From Monosporascus cannonballus (lineage: Eukaryota > Ascomycota > Sordariomycetes > Xylariales), in the NCBI GenBank assembly GCA_004154925.1, contig QJNS01000327.1, positions 1 to 64,000 of the forward strand: 64,000 nt of DNA, read 5' to 3'. Positions 1 through 10,766 of the stretch are shown piece after piece. Numbering within the stretch: position 1 is the stretch's first letter; each line of letters starts with the position of its first letter. The position numbers were made by a program, and so were the translations under genes. Under the pieces are notes generated by a model, which made no database searches, was not told where the DNA came from, and worked only from the letters and a program-made list of their open reading frames with translations.

Positions 1-141
1 ATTATCCAGTTAGAAAAGCATATTCAAAATTGCACCAATTTTTATTAAGGTTTGGTAAAGTTATGAATTATCGGAGTTAAGCCGTTAAGCTATAAACACG
101 TGACGAGTCGCGAGCTTGTCTGAGTCGCGAGCTTATCTTGT
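1..141. other. Non-element flank at window edge
   Basis: This stretch does not align with the chromovirus copies elsewhere in the window. Alignment of element G to its relatives begins only at about 142. The part from 90 to 140 is much richer in G+C than its surroundings and holds a short tandem repeat. It may be the end of a further insertion into G whose remainder lies outside the window. Confidence 0.4.
105..138. repeat. 17-bp tandem repeat, two copies
   Basis: Two adjacent 17-bp units, GAGTCGCGAGCTTGTCT and GAGTCGCGAGCTTATCT, differ at one position. The second copy has A where the first has G, which is a RIP-type transition. The unit was not seen again in the window. Confidence 0.85.
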
Positions 142-2814
142 ACGTTAAAAGTTTTATAATTATTATTATAGTATTTCGAAAATTTAAGTGTTTTCTAAAA
201 GGAAATTCATATTAAGTTAATATTTATACGGATTATTAAAATTTTACCTGATTTATTACGATTAAGGAATTTATAAAATAATAATTAAAATACGCAGAAA
301 AAATAACGAATTTCGATTTCGTTATTATTTATAAAAAAGGTTTAAAAAATAATAAAACAAATACTTTAAATAAACGGTGAAATTTCGAAAAGCATTAATT
401 AAAATTAATTATATAATTTTTAATATTATTATAAAAAGAAATTTAAGGCCGTAATAAATTGCCATAATTCGGGCTGTACTTTTTGATATATATCAAAAAT
501 TCCAATAATATTACGAGAATTTCTCAAAAAATCAAAAAACAAATAAAATATAAATTTTTAAAAAGTATTAAAAAATGTAATATAAAAAATATAAGAATAT
601 TAATTATATAAATATCCAAAAAATTACACAACCTTAAAACGGCTTTAACTTAAATATTTTTGTTTCAAAATAAAATTAATAATATAAAAAATTATATAAT
701 AATACGATATTTGCATCAAAACGAAATGTCGATAACATAAGCTGTACGAAAAATTACAATTATTACTAATTATAAAACAAATATAATATTTAATTATATT
801 CGATTTTATTACGAAATGCTTTATATTAAAAAATATAATTACGGAAATATATTACGATAGCATTTTCGTAATCTTTAATCGATTTACGAAGTTTTTTTTA
901 TTTTTTATCATATTATAAAAATATAAATGCCGAATAAATAATATTTATTTTTTTAATACATTCTTTTAATTTATACAAATTATCCATAAAAAGTATTTTA
1001 AAAACAGGATTAATATTCGTATTTAAATTTTAATAAAGTCTTATAATATAAATCGGTTTAAATTACAAATTATTTAACGTATTTAACCATTAAATAAATA
1101 AATTAATAAAACGAATAAATTAAATTTTAAAGGTTTACTTATAATATTATATTAATTACGAATAAAATAAATAAATTAAAATGTTATTAATCGTATAATT
1201 AACATATAATATTAAATATTACGAAAATATCAAAATAATATTACCGAACGCAAATTTTAATTTTATTTTAAAAGTTTACAAAAAAATATGCGATAACGGT
1301 TTAATTAATATTAAAATAATTTTTACGTCGGAATAATTAAGATAATTTTATTAAAAGATAAAACCAGAATTAAAATTCGTACGAAATTAAATAAATAAAT
1401 AATATAATTTGAAAAACTTTAAAAAAATTAATTTTTGAAAAAAAAGATAAAATTTTTATTATAAAAAATATTTAAATAAAACGGCCTAATAACAATTTTA
1501 AATTTAAATATATCGATTTATACACAAACGCTAAAAAAATCCCCGAAAATAATTATTAATTAAACCTTTTACCAAACGTTAAATTTTATTTAATTTATTA
1601 CGTCTTTCTATTTAAATTAATAATAGATATAATTTAGATATTTACCGTATAAAACGATATAAAAATAAAAAACCAATAAATATACGAAATAAAGAAAGTT
1701 TTCGATATTTAAAAATAAAACGGATTTATTTAGTACCTGATTAAATAAAAAAAAAAGCCCGAATTTCAAAAATATCTAGAAATCTGCTAAAAACCTTATT
1801 AACGTTTAATACGTATTAAAAAGATTTTATTAATAACGCCGAAATTAATAAAATTAAAAGTTCCTTAATTAATAAATAATTAATCGATAAAATTAAAGTT
1901 AGATTAGAAAAAAAAGATTACGGCTTTTATTAACGTAATCTCGGCGGCCTTTAATTCGGTTTGCTTTTTTTAACGGTTTAATTTATTTAATTTTTCCAGT
2001 TGCCGAAACTTACAAAATAACATACGTACTATATAGTTGGCCTATAATTCTTTTTGTTTTCGAAAACTGCAAATTTTAACTTGCGCCTGTTTTATTTTTT
2101 TTCTTAATTTCTTTAAATTCCGGTTTAATTTTAAAATAATTGAAAATCAACTTTTCGAATTAAGAAGTAAAAAAATCGTTAATATTATAAAAGCTTTAAT
2201 TCCGCGTTATGTATTTTTCGTATCGGGAAAATTCCGACAAAAAAGTACGAGAAGATAATAACCCGTAACAAATATAATAAAAATATATAGGTATATCTAT
2301 AGTTCGAAAAGTGATTAACTTAAGTAAGTTATTTCGTTTTTTCGTTTTTCTGTTAATCGGTTTTTTAATACGGCCCGATATAATAGCAAAAAGACTTATA
2401 AAAAAATGAATTTTCGGAACGAAAATTATGAAAAAGGAAAATCGTATTAAAATTAAACAGTTGACGGCCTTAGAAAACGGTCGTAACAGGAAAATAGTTA
2501 AATTAGGTGGATCAAATTACGTAACGGTTCCATAAAATCGATTATAAAACTTATAAAACCGGGCTTAATAGGATAAATCGTAAAGCCTATAAAGCCAGGT
2601 TTAATAAATTAAAAGAATTAAGTGTAAAACACTTATTAATTTCATAATATAAATAGTTTTAATTTGTAATAATAATTCGTTATCCAAGGTACTTTTAAAA
2701 TTACGAAATGCAATACGATTACTGTATCTATTATTTAGATTTCTACGATATTTCTGCCAAAATAAACCCGTACGACTAAGATTTAATAGTTGGTTAAACC
2801 CCCTAGCCGTCACA
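142..2814 (+). mobile_element. Element G: 3' part of a Ty3/gypsy chromovirus
   Basis: This is the 3' part of a RIP-degraded LTR retrotransposon in plus orientation; its 5' part lies outside the window. It aligns base by base with the RNase H, integrase and 3' regions of elements D, E and F. A ghost of the RNase H tail and connection region is near 160-350 and a chromodomain-like stretch near 1725-1790, followed by a purine-rich tract and a 3' LTR. On its right it abuts an internal piece of element D, so I infer that G inserted into D. The target duplication cannot be checked because the left end is missing. Confidence 0.8.
2445..2814 (+). repeat. 3' LTR of element G (370 bp)
   Basis: It starts TATTAAAATTAAACAG, which aligns to the TGTTACGACCTAACAG start of less mutated copies, and ends CTAGCCGTCACA. 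It is preceded by a purine-rich tract ending GGAAAATCG, the same position and ending as in element E. It belongs to the chromovirus LTR set that shares the AACCCCCTAGCCGTCACA terminus. Confidence 0.85.
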
Positions 2815-3103
2815 ATCCAGAGAAAATAAAAACAACAGAAACAAATTTATTAATATATTTCGGCTTAAATACGTACCGGGCCCTTTATGGCGAAAAGTCC
2901 AAGAAGAGATAGAAAAAGCTAAAAAGCTAGTTCGATAAATATTACGATTATAATAAGAAAAATTATTAGGATAAGTACGGAAATATTAGAATTAGATAGA
3001 AAAAGTTTGTCCTGGACTTTTTAACTTATATAGTAAAAAATATGCTATATATTGCCGATAACGGAAATGCCTTAATTACGAAAAATAAAAATAATATATT
3101 CAT
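2815..3103 (+). mobile_element. Element D, internal fragment 1
   Basis: This AT-rich stretch aligns with positions about 18400-18680 of element E (for example 'cggcttaaatacgtacc' against 'cggcttaaatatgtacc'). It is therefore an internal, gag-to-pol junction piece of the base element D. Insertions G on the left and a solo LTR on the right bound it. Confidence 0.75.
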
Positions 3104-3493
3104 TGTTACGACCTGACAGGTTCCGGCCTTAAGAAATGGTCAGGTAAGGATTATACGAGCTACCCCCGGGGTTACGTAACGGTGATTACTGCTAAGTCAG
3201 TGATTATCAATAATTAAAAGTAATCCCAAGTAACTATAATTACCACCAGCTGCGTAATTATAAGTAATTAAGCCAAGAGGAAGGAAAATATATGCGCTTA
3301 TTATTTTTATAATTTATATAAGTTTACCTTGCAATATTTATTAATACCAATCGCTTGCAATATAACTTCTACACCTTTAGTATTGAGAGACGTAACTAAG
3401 TTACCTTATTGCTACAAAGTTCTACAATACTCCCGCTAATGTAAACCTGTACGGCTAAGGTTTAATAGTTGGTTAAACTCCCTAGCCGTCACA
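3104..3493 (+). mobile_element. Solo LTR of the chromovirus family (390 bp)
   Basis: It starts TGTTACGACCTGACAGG and ends CCCTAGCCGTCACA. The internal sequence of D continues on both sides (left matches E near 18680, right matches E near 18690), so a single LTR sits within D without an internal region. Flanking pentamers (TTCAT and TCTAT) are similar but not identical, so the target duplication is unproven. It is clearly less mutated than most LTRs here. Confidence 0.8.
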
Positions 3494-3548
3494 TCTATAG
3501 ACAAATTATCCGTATATATTATAAAGAATTCGATTTTTCGAACTAAAC
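3494..3548 (+). mobile_element. Element D, internal fragment 2
   Basis: These 55 bp align with element E at about 18685-18735 and with F at about 24335-24370 (the shared stretch reads 'atatattataa..aattcg'). They lie between the solo LTR and element C and show that both inserted into D. Confidence 0.7.
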
Positions 3549-3965
3549 TGTGACGAGCTATAGGGTTTAACCAACTATTAAATCTTAAGTCGACGGGTTT
3601 ATGTTAGCAGGAATATCGTGGAAATCTGAGCAATAAATATAATAAGGTATTACGTCTTGTAATACCAAAAATGCTTTGGGTAACGAATTGTTATTGCAGG
3701 CTAAAGCTATTTAAACTATAGAAATAATGAACGTATATATCCTTGTTCTGGCTCAAGGTGTTTATCATAGCTTAACGATACTTCTTTAGTTAAATTCTCT
3801 TAAACCCCATTAAGTCCCCTTTGATACTTATCCGGCTTAAGCCTAAAAGTCCAATTAGGGCCCTTAAATTCTTTAAGTTAGTTACGTGATTTTTTTGGCT
3901 TGGTCGGGGTCTAGTTTCTTAGGATCCTAACCGTTTTTAAAAGCCAAAACCGTTAGGTTATAATA
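3549..3965 (-). repeat. 3' LTR of element C (417 bp)
   Basis: On the plus strand it begins TGTGACGAGCTATAGGG and ends GTTAGGTTATAATA. The adjacent CGATTTCTTCTTTTCC is, on the minus strand, a polypurine tract ending in the CG dinucleotide seen before the 3' LTRs of E and G. This fixes the element's orientation. Confidence 0.88.
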
Positions 3966-4014
3966 CGATTTCTTCTTTTCCAAGATTTTTGTCCTTAAAA
4001 ATTATTCCGTTTGT

Positions 4015-4620
4015 TTGTTAATTTTAATAAGTAACTTTTCCTTTTTTATACTTATTATGTCGGGTTGTATTAAAAAGTCTAGGTTTCGCAAGCGTATTAA
4101 CGTTTTCGTTTTTTTAAAACGGATTAACCGCCTTAGTTTTAATATGTTTTCGAATATTTTTTATTTCCGTTGCGAGTCTGAAAATAAAATTTGCAAGTTT
4201 TATTGCAATTTAGGGAAATATGTATTTTATACCGCTTATAGAAGTCCCTATAATCTTTTTGGTCCTTCCGAATTTAAATACCGTAAATTAATTATTAAGG
4301 AGGATTATTTGGAGTTGAAGGAACGTATTGCCGAAGAAAAACTTTTAAAGGCTTAATAACATTTTAATAAGTTATTTGGTCGTTTAAGTCGTTTGCGGAA
4401 ATAAAAGAAATTTTTTCGTTAACGGGGAATTAAAATATTTCGTTACAGTATTTAGGGTACGGAAACGATAAAGGAGTTTAAGCGTTTCGAAAAGGAATAA
4501 AAATAGTTGGAGGCCGCCGTTATAGTTATTATGTTAACGCAGGCCGCAGCCGATTGGCCCGATATTCCGGTTACTAACTGGTCGACTTTTAACTAGGACG
4601 CGTCCGTCGTTATTGGTAAA
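4015..4620 (+). pseudogene. Antisense frame in element C: Cys-rich, basic coiled-coil protein
   Basis: This frame runs opposite to C's gag-pol, between its 3' LTR and its chromodomain. It is open for 113 codons (4015-4356), then continues in the same frame to about 4620 with several TAA/TAG stops, most of them at positions that look like former Gln or Trp codons. Visible parts are Cys residues with regular spacing (RCESENKICKFYC), a hydrophilic helix (ELKERIAEEKLLKA), a basic segment (RLSRLRK*KKFF) and an acidic/basic helix (EFKRFEKE*K*LEAAV). Related frames occur in E and L and, more weakly, F. I recognise the general type from hypothetical proteins common in fungal genomes but know no proven function. 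The true start is not clear; the first ATG-like codon is TTG or CTG at about 4015. Confidence 0.6.
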
Positions 4621-4639
4621 AGTTTTTTAATAGGCGCTG

Positions 4640-7600
4640 GGCGCCAATAAAGTTTTTAACGAATTCCCAGGTATTTTCGGAATCCGGGTGCTTTTTTTAT
4701 TTAATTAGGTATTAGGTAAATCTGTTTTATTTTTGCATATAAAGTATTTTTTCCATTTCGTATATTTATTCGTTTTTTATTTTTATATCATTTTATATTA
4801 TATATATTTTAATTATATTTGCTGTTAATTCGAATAAAGAAGTTTGAAAAATTAAATAAAATTTAACTTTTGGGAGGAATTTTAATTAATAATTATTTTC
4901 TAAGATTTTTTTAGCGATTTTGTATAAACCGATATATTTAAAATCGAGTTATTTATTAAGTCGTTTTATTTAAATATATTTTGTAATAAGGAAAATTATT
5001 TTCCCTTTTTTAAAAATTAATTTGTTTAATTTTTTCTGGTTATAATATTTGCTTATTTAATTCCGTACGAATTCCAGTTTTATTTTTATTTTTTTAATAT
5101 AGCTATTATAATTATTTTAATATAAAGATTGTGTTAATATTAATTGAACCGTTATCGTATACTTTTTTATAAATTTCTGAAATAAAATTAAAATTCGTAT
5201 TTATAAATATTATTTTGATGCTGTTATGGTAATTAATATTATAAGCTAATTATACAATTAGTAATTTATTAATTTAATTATTTTGTTTATAATTAATATA
5301 ATATTGGAAATATATTTTTAAAGTTTAATGTATTTATGGTTTAAATACGTTAAATAACTCATAATTTAAGTTAATTTATATTATATAGCTTTATTAAAAT
5401 TCAAATAAGGATATTGATTTTTTATTTAATATAATTTTTATTAATAATCCGTATATATTGAAAATATATTTAAAGAAAATATATGCCGGTTATTTGGCGT
5501 TTATATCCTTATAATATGGTAGAAAATATGAAATTTCGTAAATCGATCGACAATTACGAAAATATTATCGTAATATATTCTTGTAATTAAATTTTTTGAT
5601 ATAAAGAATTTAATATTTTTCTGGAATTTATATTTTATTTATTTTTTAATTTTTTGGAAAATTATTATTATACTGTTATATTTTTTAATGTATATTTAAA
5701 GGTGTTATATGAATTATCATAATCTGTCGTAAGCCTAAAAAAGTTTGTTTATAATAATATCGAAAATTATATAGCTAATTTTAATTAATTTCTTTTCGAA
5801 ATCTGATTGTTTATTTAAAACGTTTATTTTACCGTTTTCTGATTTTTTGTTACAAATAATAACGAAGTCGAAATTCGCTAATTTTTCCGCATATTTTAAT
5901 TATCGTTTTATAAGTTTCTTAGTTATAGTAAATTGGGTAAGATTTTAATGATTTATATAAATCTTAACCTGGTATACGTTTTTTTAAGAAGTGCTTAAAT
6001 TTCCGAAATGTTATAATAATAATCATAAATTCCTTATTTGGAACACCGTAATTAAATTCTGTTTTTTTTGAATTTGTACGAAAAAACTATAATAAGGTAT
6101 AATTTGCCTTAATTATTTCGTTATTCGATTCTTACGTTTAATGCGTAATCCGAAATATCGGTTTTTAATTTAATAAAACGGTTTAAATCGTATATAATTA
6201 GTACTGGTTTGCTGATAATCGTATTTTTAATATTTTGAAATACTTTTTCCGTATCTGGCGTTTATTTAAACTTTTTGTTTTTCGTAAAATTCGTTAAAAG
6301 TATAATTATTTTGTTAAAATTTCGAATAAATTTCTTATGATAATTAAGGAATTTACGGAATACCTATACCTTTTTAATTATTATTAATATTTGCCATTTT
6401 GTAATTGTAGCAATTTCTTTAGAGTTTAATTTAATATATCTTAGGGTAATAATATATTTTAGATATTTTATTTCTTATATATAAATTTAATTCTTTTTCG
6501 TATTAACAAATAACCTTACGTCCTATAAAATTTGAAAAATTTTATAAACGTATTTTACGTATATTCTTTTTGTTTTCGAAAAAATGAAAAAGTTGTGGAG
6601 ATAGCAAATAACGAAAATATCCAGATATTTTCGTAATACGTAATTAATTATTCGTTAAAAAATTGTTAATATATTTATAAATTCTATTAATATAACCAAA
6701 TATTTAAATAATTTATATTTCGTTTTAAAAACTGTTTTTATTCGTATTCTTTTTTGATTTTAATAAGGTTTTATCTATTTTTAAAATCGAATACTATAAA
6801 TTATTTAACTTTATAAAATTAATTTTTTATTTTTGTAATTAAAAGTAATAATATTCGATTTTTAATAATAATATCGTTTAATTATAAATAATTAATGACA
6901 AATCGTAATTTCCCGATTTTTTAAGTACGAAAAATATCGGGTATTTTGTTAGTAATTTAATAAATCGAATTTATCTTTTTTATAATAGATTTTTTAGGTA
7001 TCTTTTGAAAATACGCAATTCGTTTCCGTTAAAATTATAAATGGGTTAAAATTTTGTCGAAAATCCTTTTTTAAAAATTATTTTATAATTTTATTTGTTA
7101 GGTTTTAGTAATTTCGTATCGAATTTTTTTAAAAAGTTATTTGTATTTGTGGTATTATAATAATATATTAATTAAATTTTCTAATTTTTTAGCTGTTATT
7201 TTTATTGTTTTAAATCGTTATTTAGTTACTTTAATTTCGCTTTAATAGTAATAACGATATGTCGTATTTTTCTTTGATATCCTTTTTTTTCTTATATTTT
7301 ATTCCTTTAGATTTTAAGATATTTATCGTATTCTTATGCCTATGTTTATCGGTATTATCGATGGAATATTAAGATTTTAATTTTTTTTGTTTATTAATAA
7401 AGAATAAAACGAATTTTATTTGGCTAATTTTGCCGTTAATCAAAATTCCGTATTAACGTATCTATAATAATCCTAAGATTATATCGTAATTCCCGAATAG
7501 AATGATATCGAAATTAACCGTTTGGTATTATCTTTTAATAAAAATCTCGAAATAATTAATTTTGCATTTAAATTTTCCGTTATCGTAAACGAATTCCTAA

Positions 7601-9500
7601 TTTTCGGTATTTGTCGTTATATAAGGTTTTAACTTATATCTTTATAGCATTTAAAATTTACAAATTATATCCGGTATAATATAATTTCCGCCTAATGCTT
7701 TATAATATATTATTACGATATACCAATATATTCTAATTCGTATATTCAAAATAATAAGGTTGTTAATGTTTCTTATTGTCGTATTTAAAGCCTTTTTTAG
7801 GAATTCCTTTTAATTCTTTTAGGTTTCGTTATTTTGTAGCTTTTTTACAAATAAATCTTTTTTAATTTCTGTTTAAATCTATTAAGCTTTACTTATGTTT
7901 TTTCGTTTAGCGGGTTTAGCTGCTATATTTGTCATTATTGCCGACGTATTATTTCTTTAAACCGTATTAGTTATTTCTATTTTTTTTATAATTTCCTTTC
8001 CTATCGAGTAAATTATTTTCTTATATTTACGACTATATCCCATTATGCGTTATCCTGATTGTCGTTCCAGAGATTTCCTATAAACTAACATATTTTTTCC
8101 TTAATAATTTTCTTTTCAAGGAATTTGCAATAAATACTAATGGAAAATAAAAAACCATAATAATTTTCTAATAATGCTTATTTACCGTACGCTAGATTAA
8201 CCTTTTTTCCGTTTAATAATTATATTATTTATAATAACAAAAAGGCTTTTTATACGGGCATTATTTTTTTTAGGCCAGCTTTTTGCTTTGGCCATTTATT
8301 AGATATTTTTTGGGGTTATGATTCGAAATTATCGGTATTATTGCTTATCGTTTTTATGATTTCCGGTATAATTTGGAAAATCGAATCTCTTTTAATATAT
8401 ACGGGTAATTCTTTTATAAATATATTATTTCCGTTCCTCGTAATCGGGATATTCTCGTCGTCGACAATATATAGTATGCATTTTGCCATATCGATCAGGA
8501 ATTTCGGGACAGATTTTTTTATTTAATTCCGGTATTTGCATAATTATTTTTATAATGCTTTTTGCTATATTCGCAATATTTATTAAGTTAGTTTTCTGAT
8601 TTTTCGTATTCCTTATCGAATTTTTATCGTAATAGTCCTTATTGGACCTTTTGCTTAAGGCTTAATACGTATTTGGCTTAAATTATGTTAATAGCTTTAT
8701 TATTATTTCCTTAATTATTCCTAAATTATCCTTCCTGTATCGGGGTCCAGTTATTTGATCGTAATTTTTTGAGCTTTTTATATTTATAGGCCTTATGTCC
8801 CATTTTGCGGCAATTAAAGCATTTAATTGGGCTTTAATCCTATTTGTGGATAACGCCAAATTCTATAAGTCTTAGCGCCGTTCCATAAAAAGTAAGGGGT
8901 ACGTTTTGTTTCTTCTCTTAATTAAACTTATTATATCCCGAATATAAGGCATATTATCCTTTTTTTATCGTTTTTTAAATTCTTAATTATTAATCTTAAT
9001 TGTTTTTGCAATATATTAATTTAAGGTAATTAATTATTTAATCCGAATAATCTTATTTTTTATATTATTTTTTAACCCTTTATAAAATATGTCGATAAAA
9101 ATATCGATTTCGTTATTTCTTTTTCCGGCTTTAATCGCAAAATTTTTAAAAATTACGGTATATTTGGATATAAATTCTTTTTATTAAAATTATAAAGTTT
9201 ATTAAACCATAAATCGTTTTTATTCGAGATTACCGAAATTATCGCGTATTTTGTTTTCGAAATTAATATAAATTAAAAAGATTTCGTTAATAAAATTTTC
9301 CTTATTTGTTTTTTTTATTTTTAGAAAACTTCTTATCATAGGCTTAAACTAATTAACCGTATTTTTTATTAGGCATATTACTATTACTAAAATTATATTC
9401 GCTAGATTATTAAGGTTTAAAAAGGAAAAATAAATTCGCGCCTAAATTAAAAAAGTTTAAAAGTTACTTTTTTTATCGTAAAGCTCCGGCTTTTTTGGCT
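4640..9500 (-). pseudogene. gag-pol remnant of element C
   Basis: On the minus strand a chromodomain is readable at about 4652-4708 (LIK*KKHPDSENTWEFVKN). An RNase H domain is at about 6125-6275, with TPDTEKVFQNIKNTIISKP followed by KLKTDISDYAL around a catalytic Asp. An RT thumb/connection stretch (EIKYLKYIITLRYIKLNSKE) lies at about 6420-6510. Their order is RT, RNase H, (integrase), chromodomain, as in chromoviruses. Many TAA stops and frameshifts make it inactive. Integrase and gag should lie at about 4800-6050 and 8000-9500, but I could not pick out individual motifs there. Confidence 0.75.
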
Positions 9501-9680
9501 TTATGCGGACGAAAAAAATTACGCAAATAACGTAACCCTAAGTTGTTAAACTTTTTTCTTTAATTCCCGAATTCGAATTTAAAATTATTAAATACAGGTT
9601 TTTTAAATATTAATCGATATTTTAATAATATTAAATATTATTTAAAGTTTAACGATATTATTAAATAAAAATTTATAACG

Positions 9681-10096
9681 TATAACGAACTTTAAGGTTT
9701 AATTAATTATTAAAGTTTAAATTAACGGGTTTATATTAATAAAATTATCGTGAAAATCTAAGTAATAAATATAATAAAATATTACGTTTCGTAATACCAA
9801 AAATCTCTTAAATAACGAATAATTATTACAAACTAAAGTTATTTAAATTATAGAAATAATGAACGTATATATTCTTATTTTGGTTAAAGATATTTATCAT
9901 AGCTTACCGATATTTCTCTAATTAAGTCCCCTTAAGCCCCTTTCAGCCCCCTCTGGTGCTTATCCGGCTTAAGCCTAGAAATCTAATTAGGGCCCTTAAG
10001 CCCTTTAAGCCAGTCACGTGACTTCTTGGCTAGGTCGGGGTCTGGTTCCTCAGGATCCCGACCGTTTTCAGAAGCCAAGACCGTTAGGTCATAACA
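9681..10096 (-). repeat. 5' LTR of element C (416 bp)
   Basis: It begins TATAACGAACTTTAAGG and ends GTTAGGTCATAACA on the plus strand, and aligns end to end with 3549-3965. The half next to the outer end keeps many G and C bases (about 9940-10096), while the inner half is strongly mutated, so RIP was uneven along this LTR. Confidence 0.88.
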
Positions 10097-10558
10097 TAAC
10101 CGGAAGTAATAAAAATAATAAATTATAATATCCACCTTTTTGATTTATATTTTTAAGAGATAATATGTACTAACTGGCGAAAGGAAACAGTTAATTCCAA
10201 AAAAAGAATATATGCAGAAAAACCTTTATAATTATTGCGAATAATATAATTACTAAACGGAAAAAGAGTTAATTTAATATAAAATTAAAAAATATTACAA
10301 AACGGTTATTATAATATGTCTATTTCCGATTCGCATTTATTATAAATTTTAATCAAAAAGTTATTATAGAAAAAACACGTTAATTTATAAGCGAACTTTG
10401 AAATCATAATTACGACGATATATATTAAGATATAGTCGAAACCATAACGGCATAAATTAATTAAGAAGAAAAAATTATACCAAAATTAAAAATACTTAAT
10501 ATAATTCGAAGACACAGTATATCGATAATAAGGTAAATATAACAGCTTAATACGTTAT
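10097..10558 (+). mobile_element. Element D, internal fragment 3
   Basis: It aligns with element E at about 18720-19165 and shares the stretch before 'ataatattaatatt...ttaataactgg'. It lies between insertions C and A. Its last five bases, GTTAT, are the left target duplication of A. Confidence 0.75.
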
Positions 10559-10748
10559 TGTGACGGGCACGATGCGTAAGCTGAACGGAGGCACGGCCTA
10601 ACGAAGGTTTATATTCAAGGTGAGGAGGGAAGGGAAGAAACAGCTAGCTACTAGTAAGGTGGCTGCTCCTTATATACATATGGTTCAGCTCGGGCTAAAG
10701 AGTTCGTTCCGTAAGCCCGAGCCGCCCTATAGGCTTTAACTTATAACA
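10559..10748 (-). repeat. 3' LTR of element A (190 bp)
   Basis: On the plus strand it reads from TGTGACGGGCACGATGCG to GGCTTTAACTTATAACA. It keeps near-normal GC and contains a TATA-like motif (TATATACATATGG). It is less RIP-mutated than the internal region. Confidence 0.92.
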
Positions 10749-10766
10749 TCACCCCTTTTTTCGCCC
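10749..10766 (-). promoter_or_regulatory. Polypurine tract of element A
   Basis: The minus strand reads GGGCGAAAAAAGGGGTGA immediately before the LTR. Element B has a matching tract at 63413-63430. This is the expected plus-strand primer site for reverse transcription. Its survival in both copies fixes their orientation. Confidence 0.85.

Larger units (their letters stand above)
3549..10096 (-). mobile_element. Element C: full-length Ty3/gypsy chromovirus
   Basis: This is a complete 6.5-kb element in minus orientation, bounded by a 417-bp LTR on the left (its 3' LTR) and a 416-bp LTR on the right (its 5' LTR). Flanking pentamers are TAAAC (3544-3548) and TAACC (10097-10101), which differ at one base. 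Removing it joins D fragments that match E continuously. The plus strand is T-rich throughout, opposite to the plus-oriented copies. Coding ghosts on the minus strand include the chromodomain, RNase H and RT. A frame on the plus strand near its 3' LTR is unusually well kept. Confidence 0.9.
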
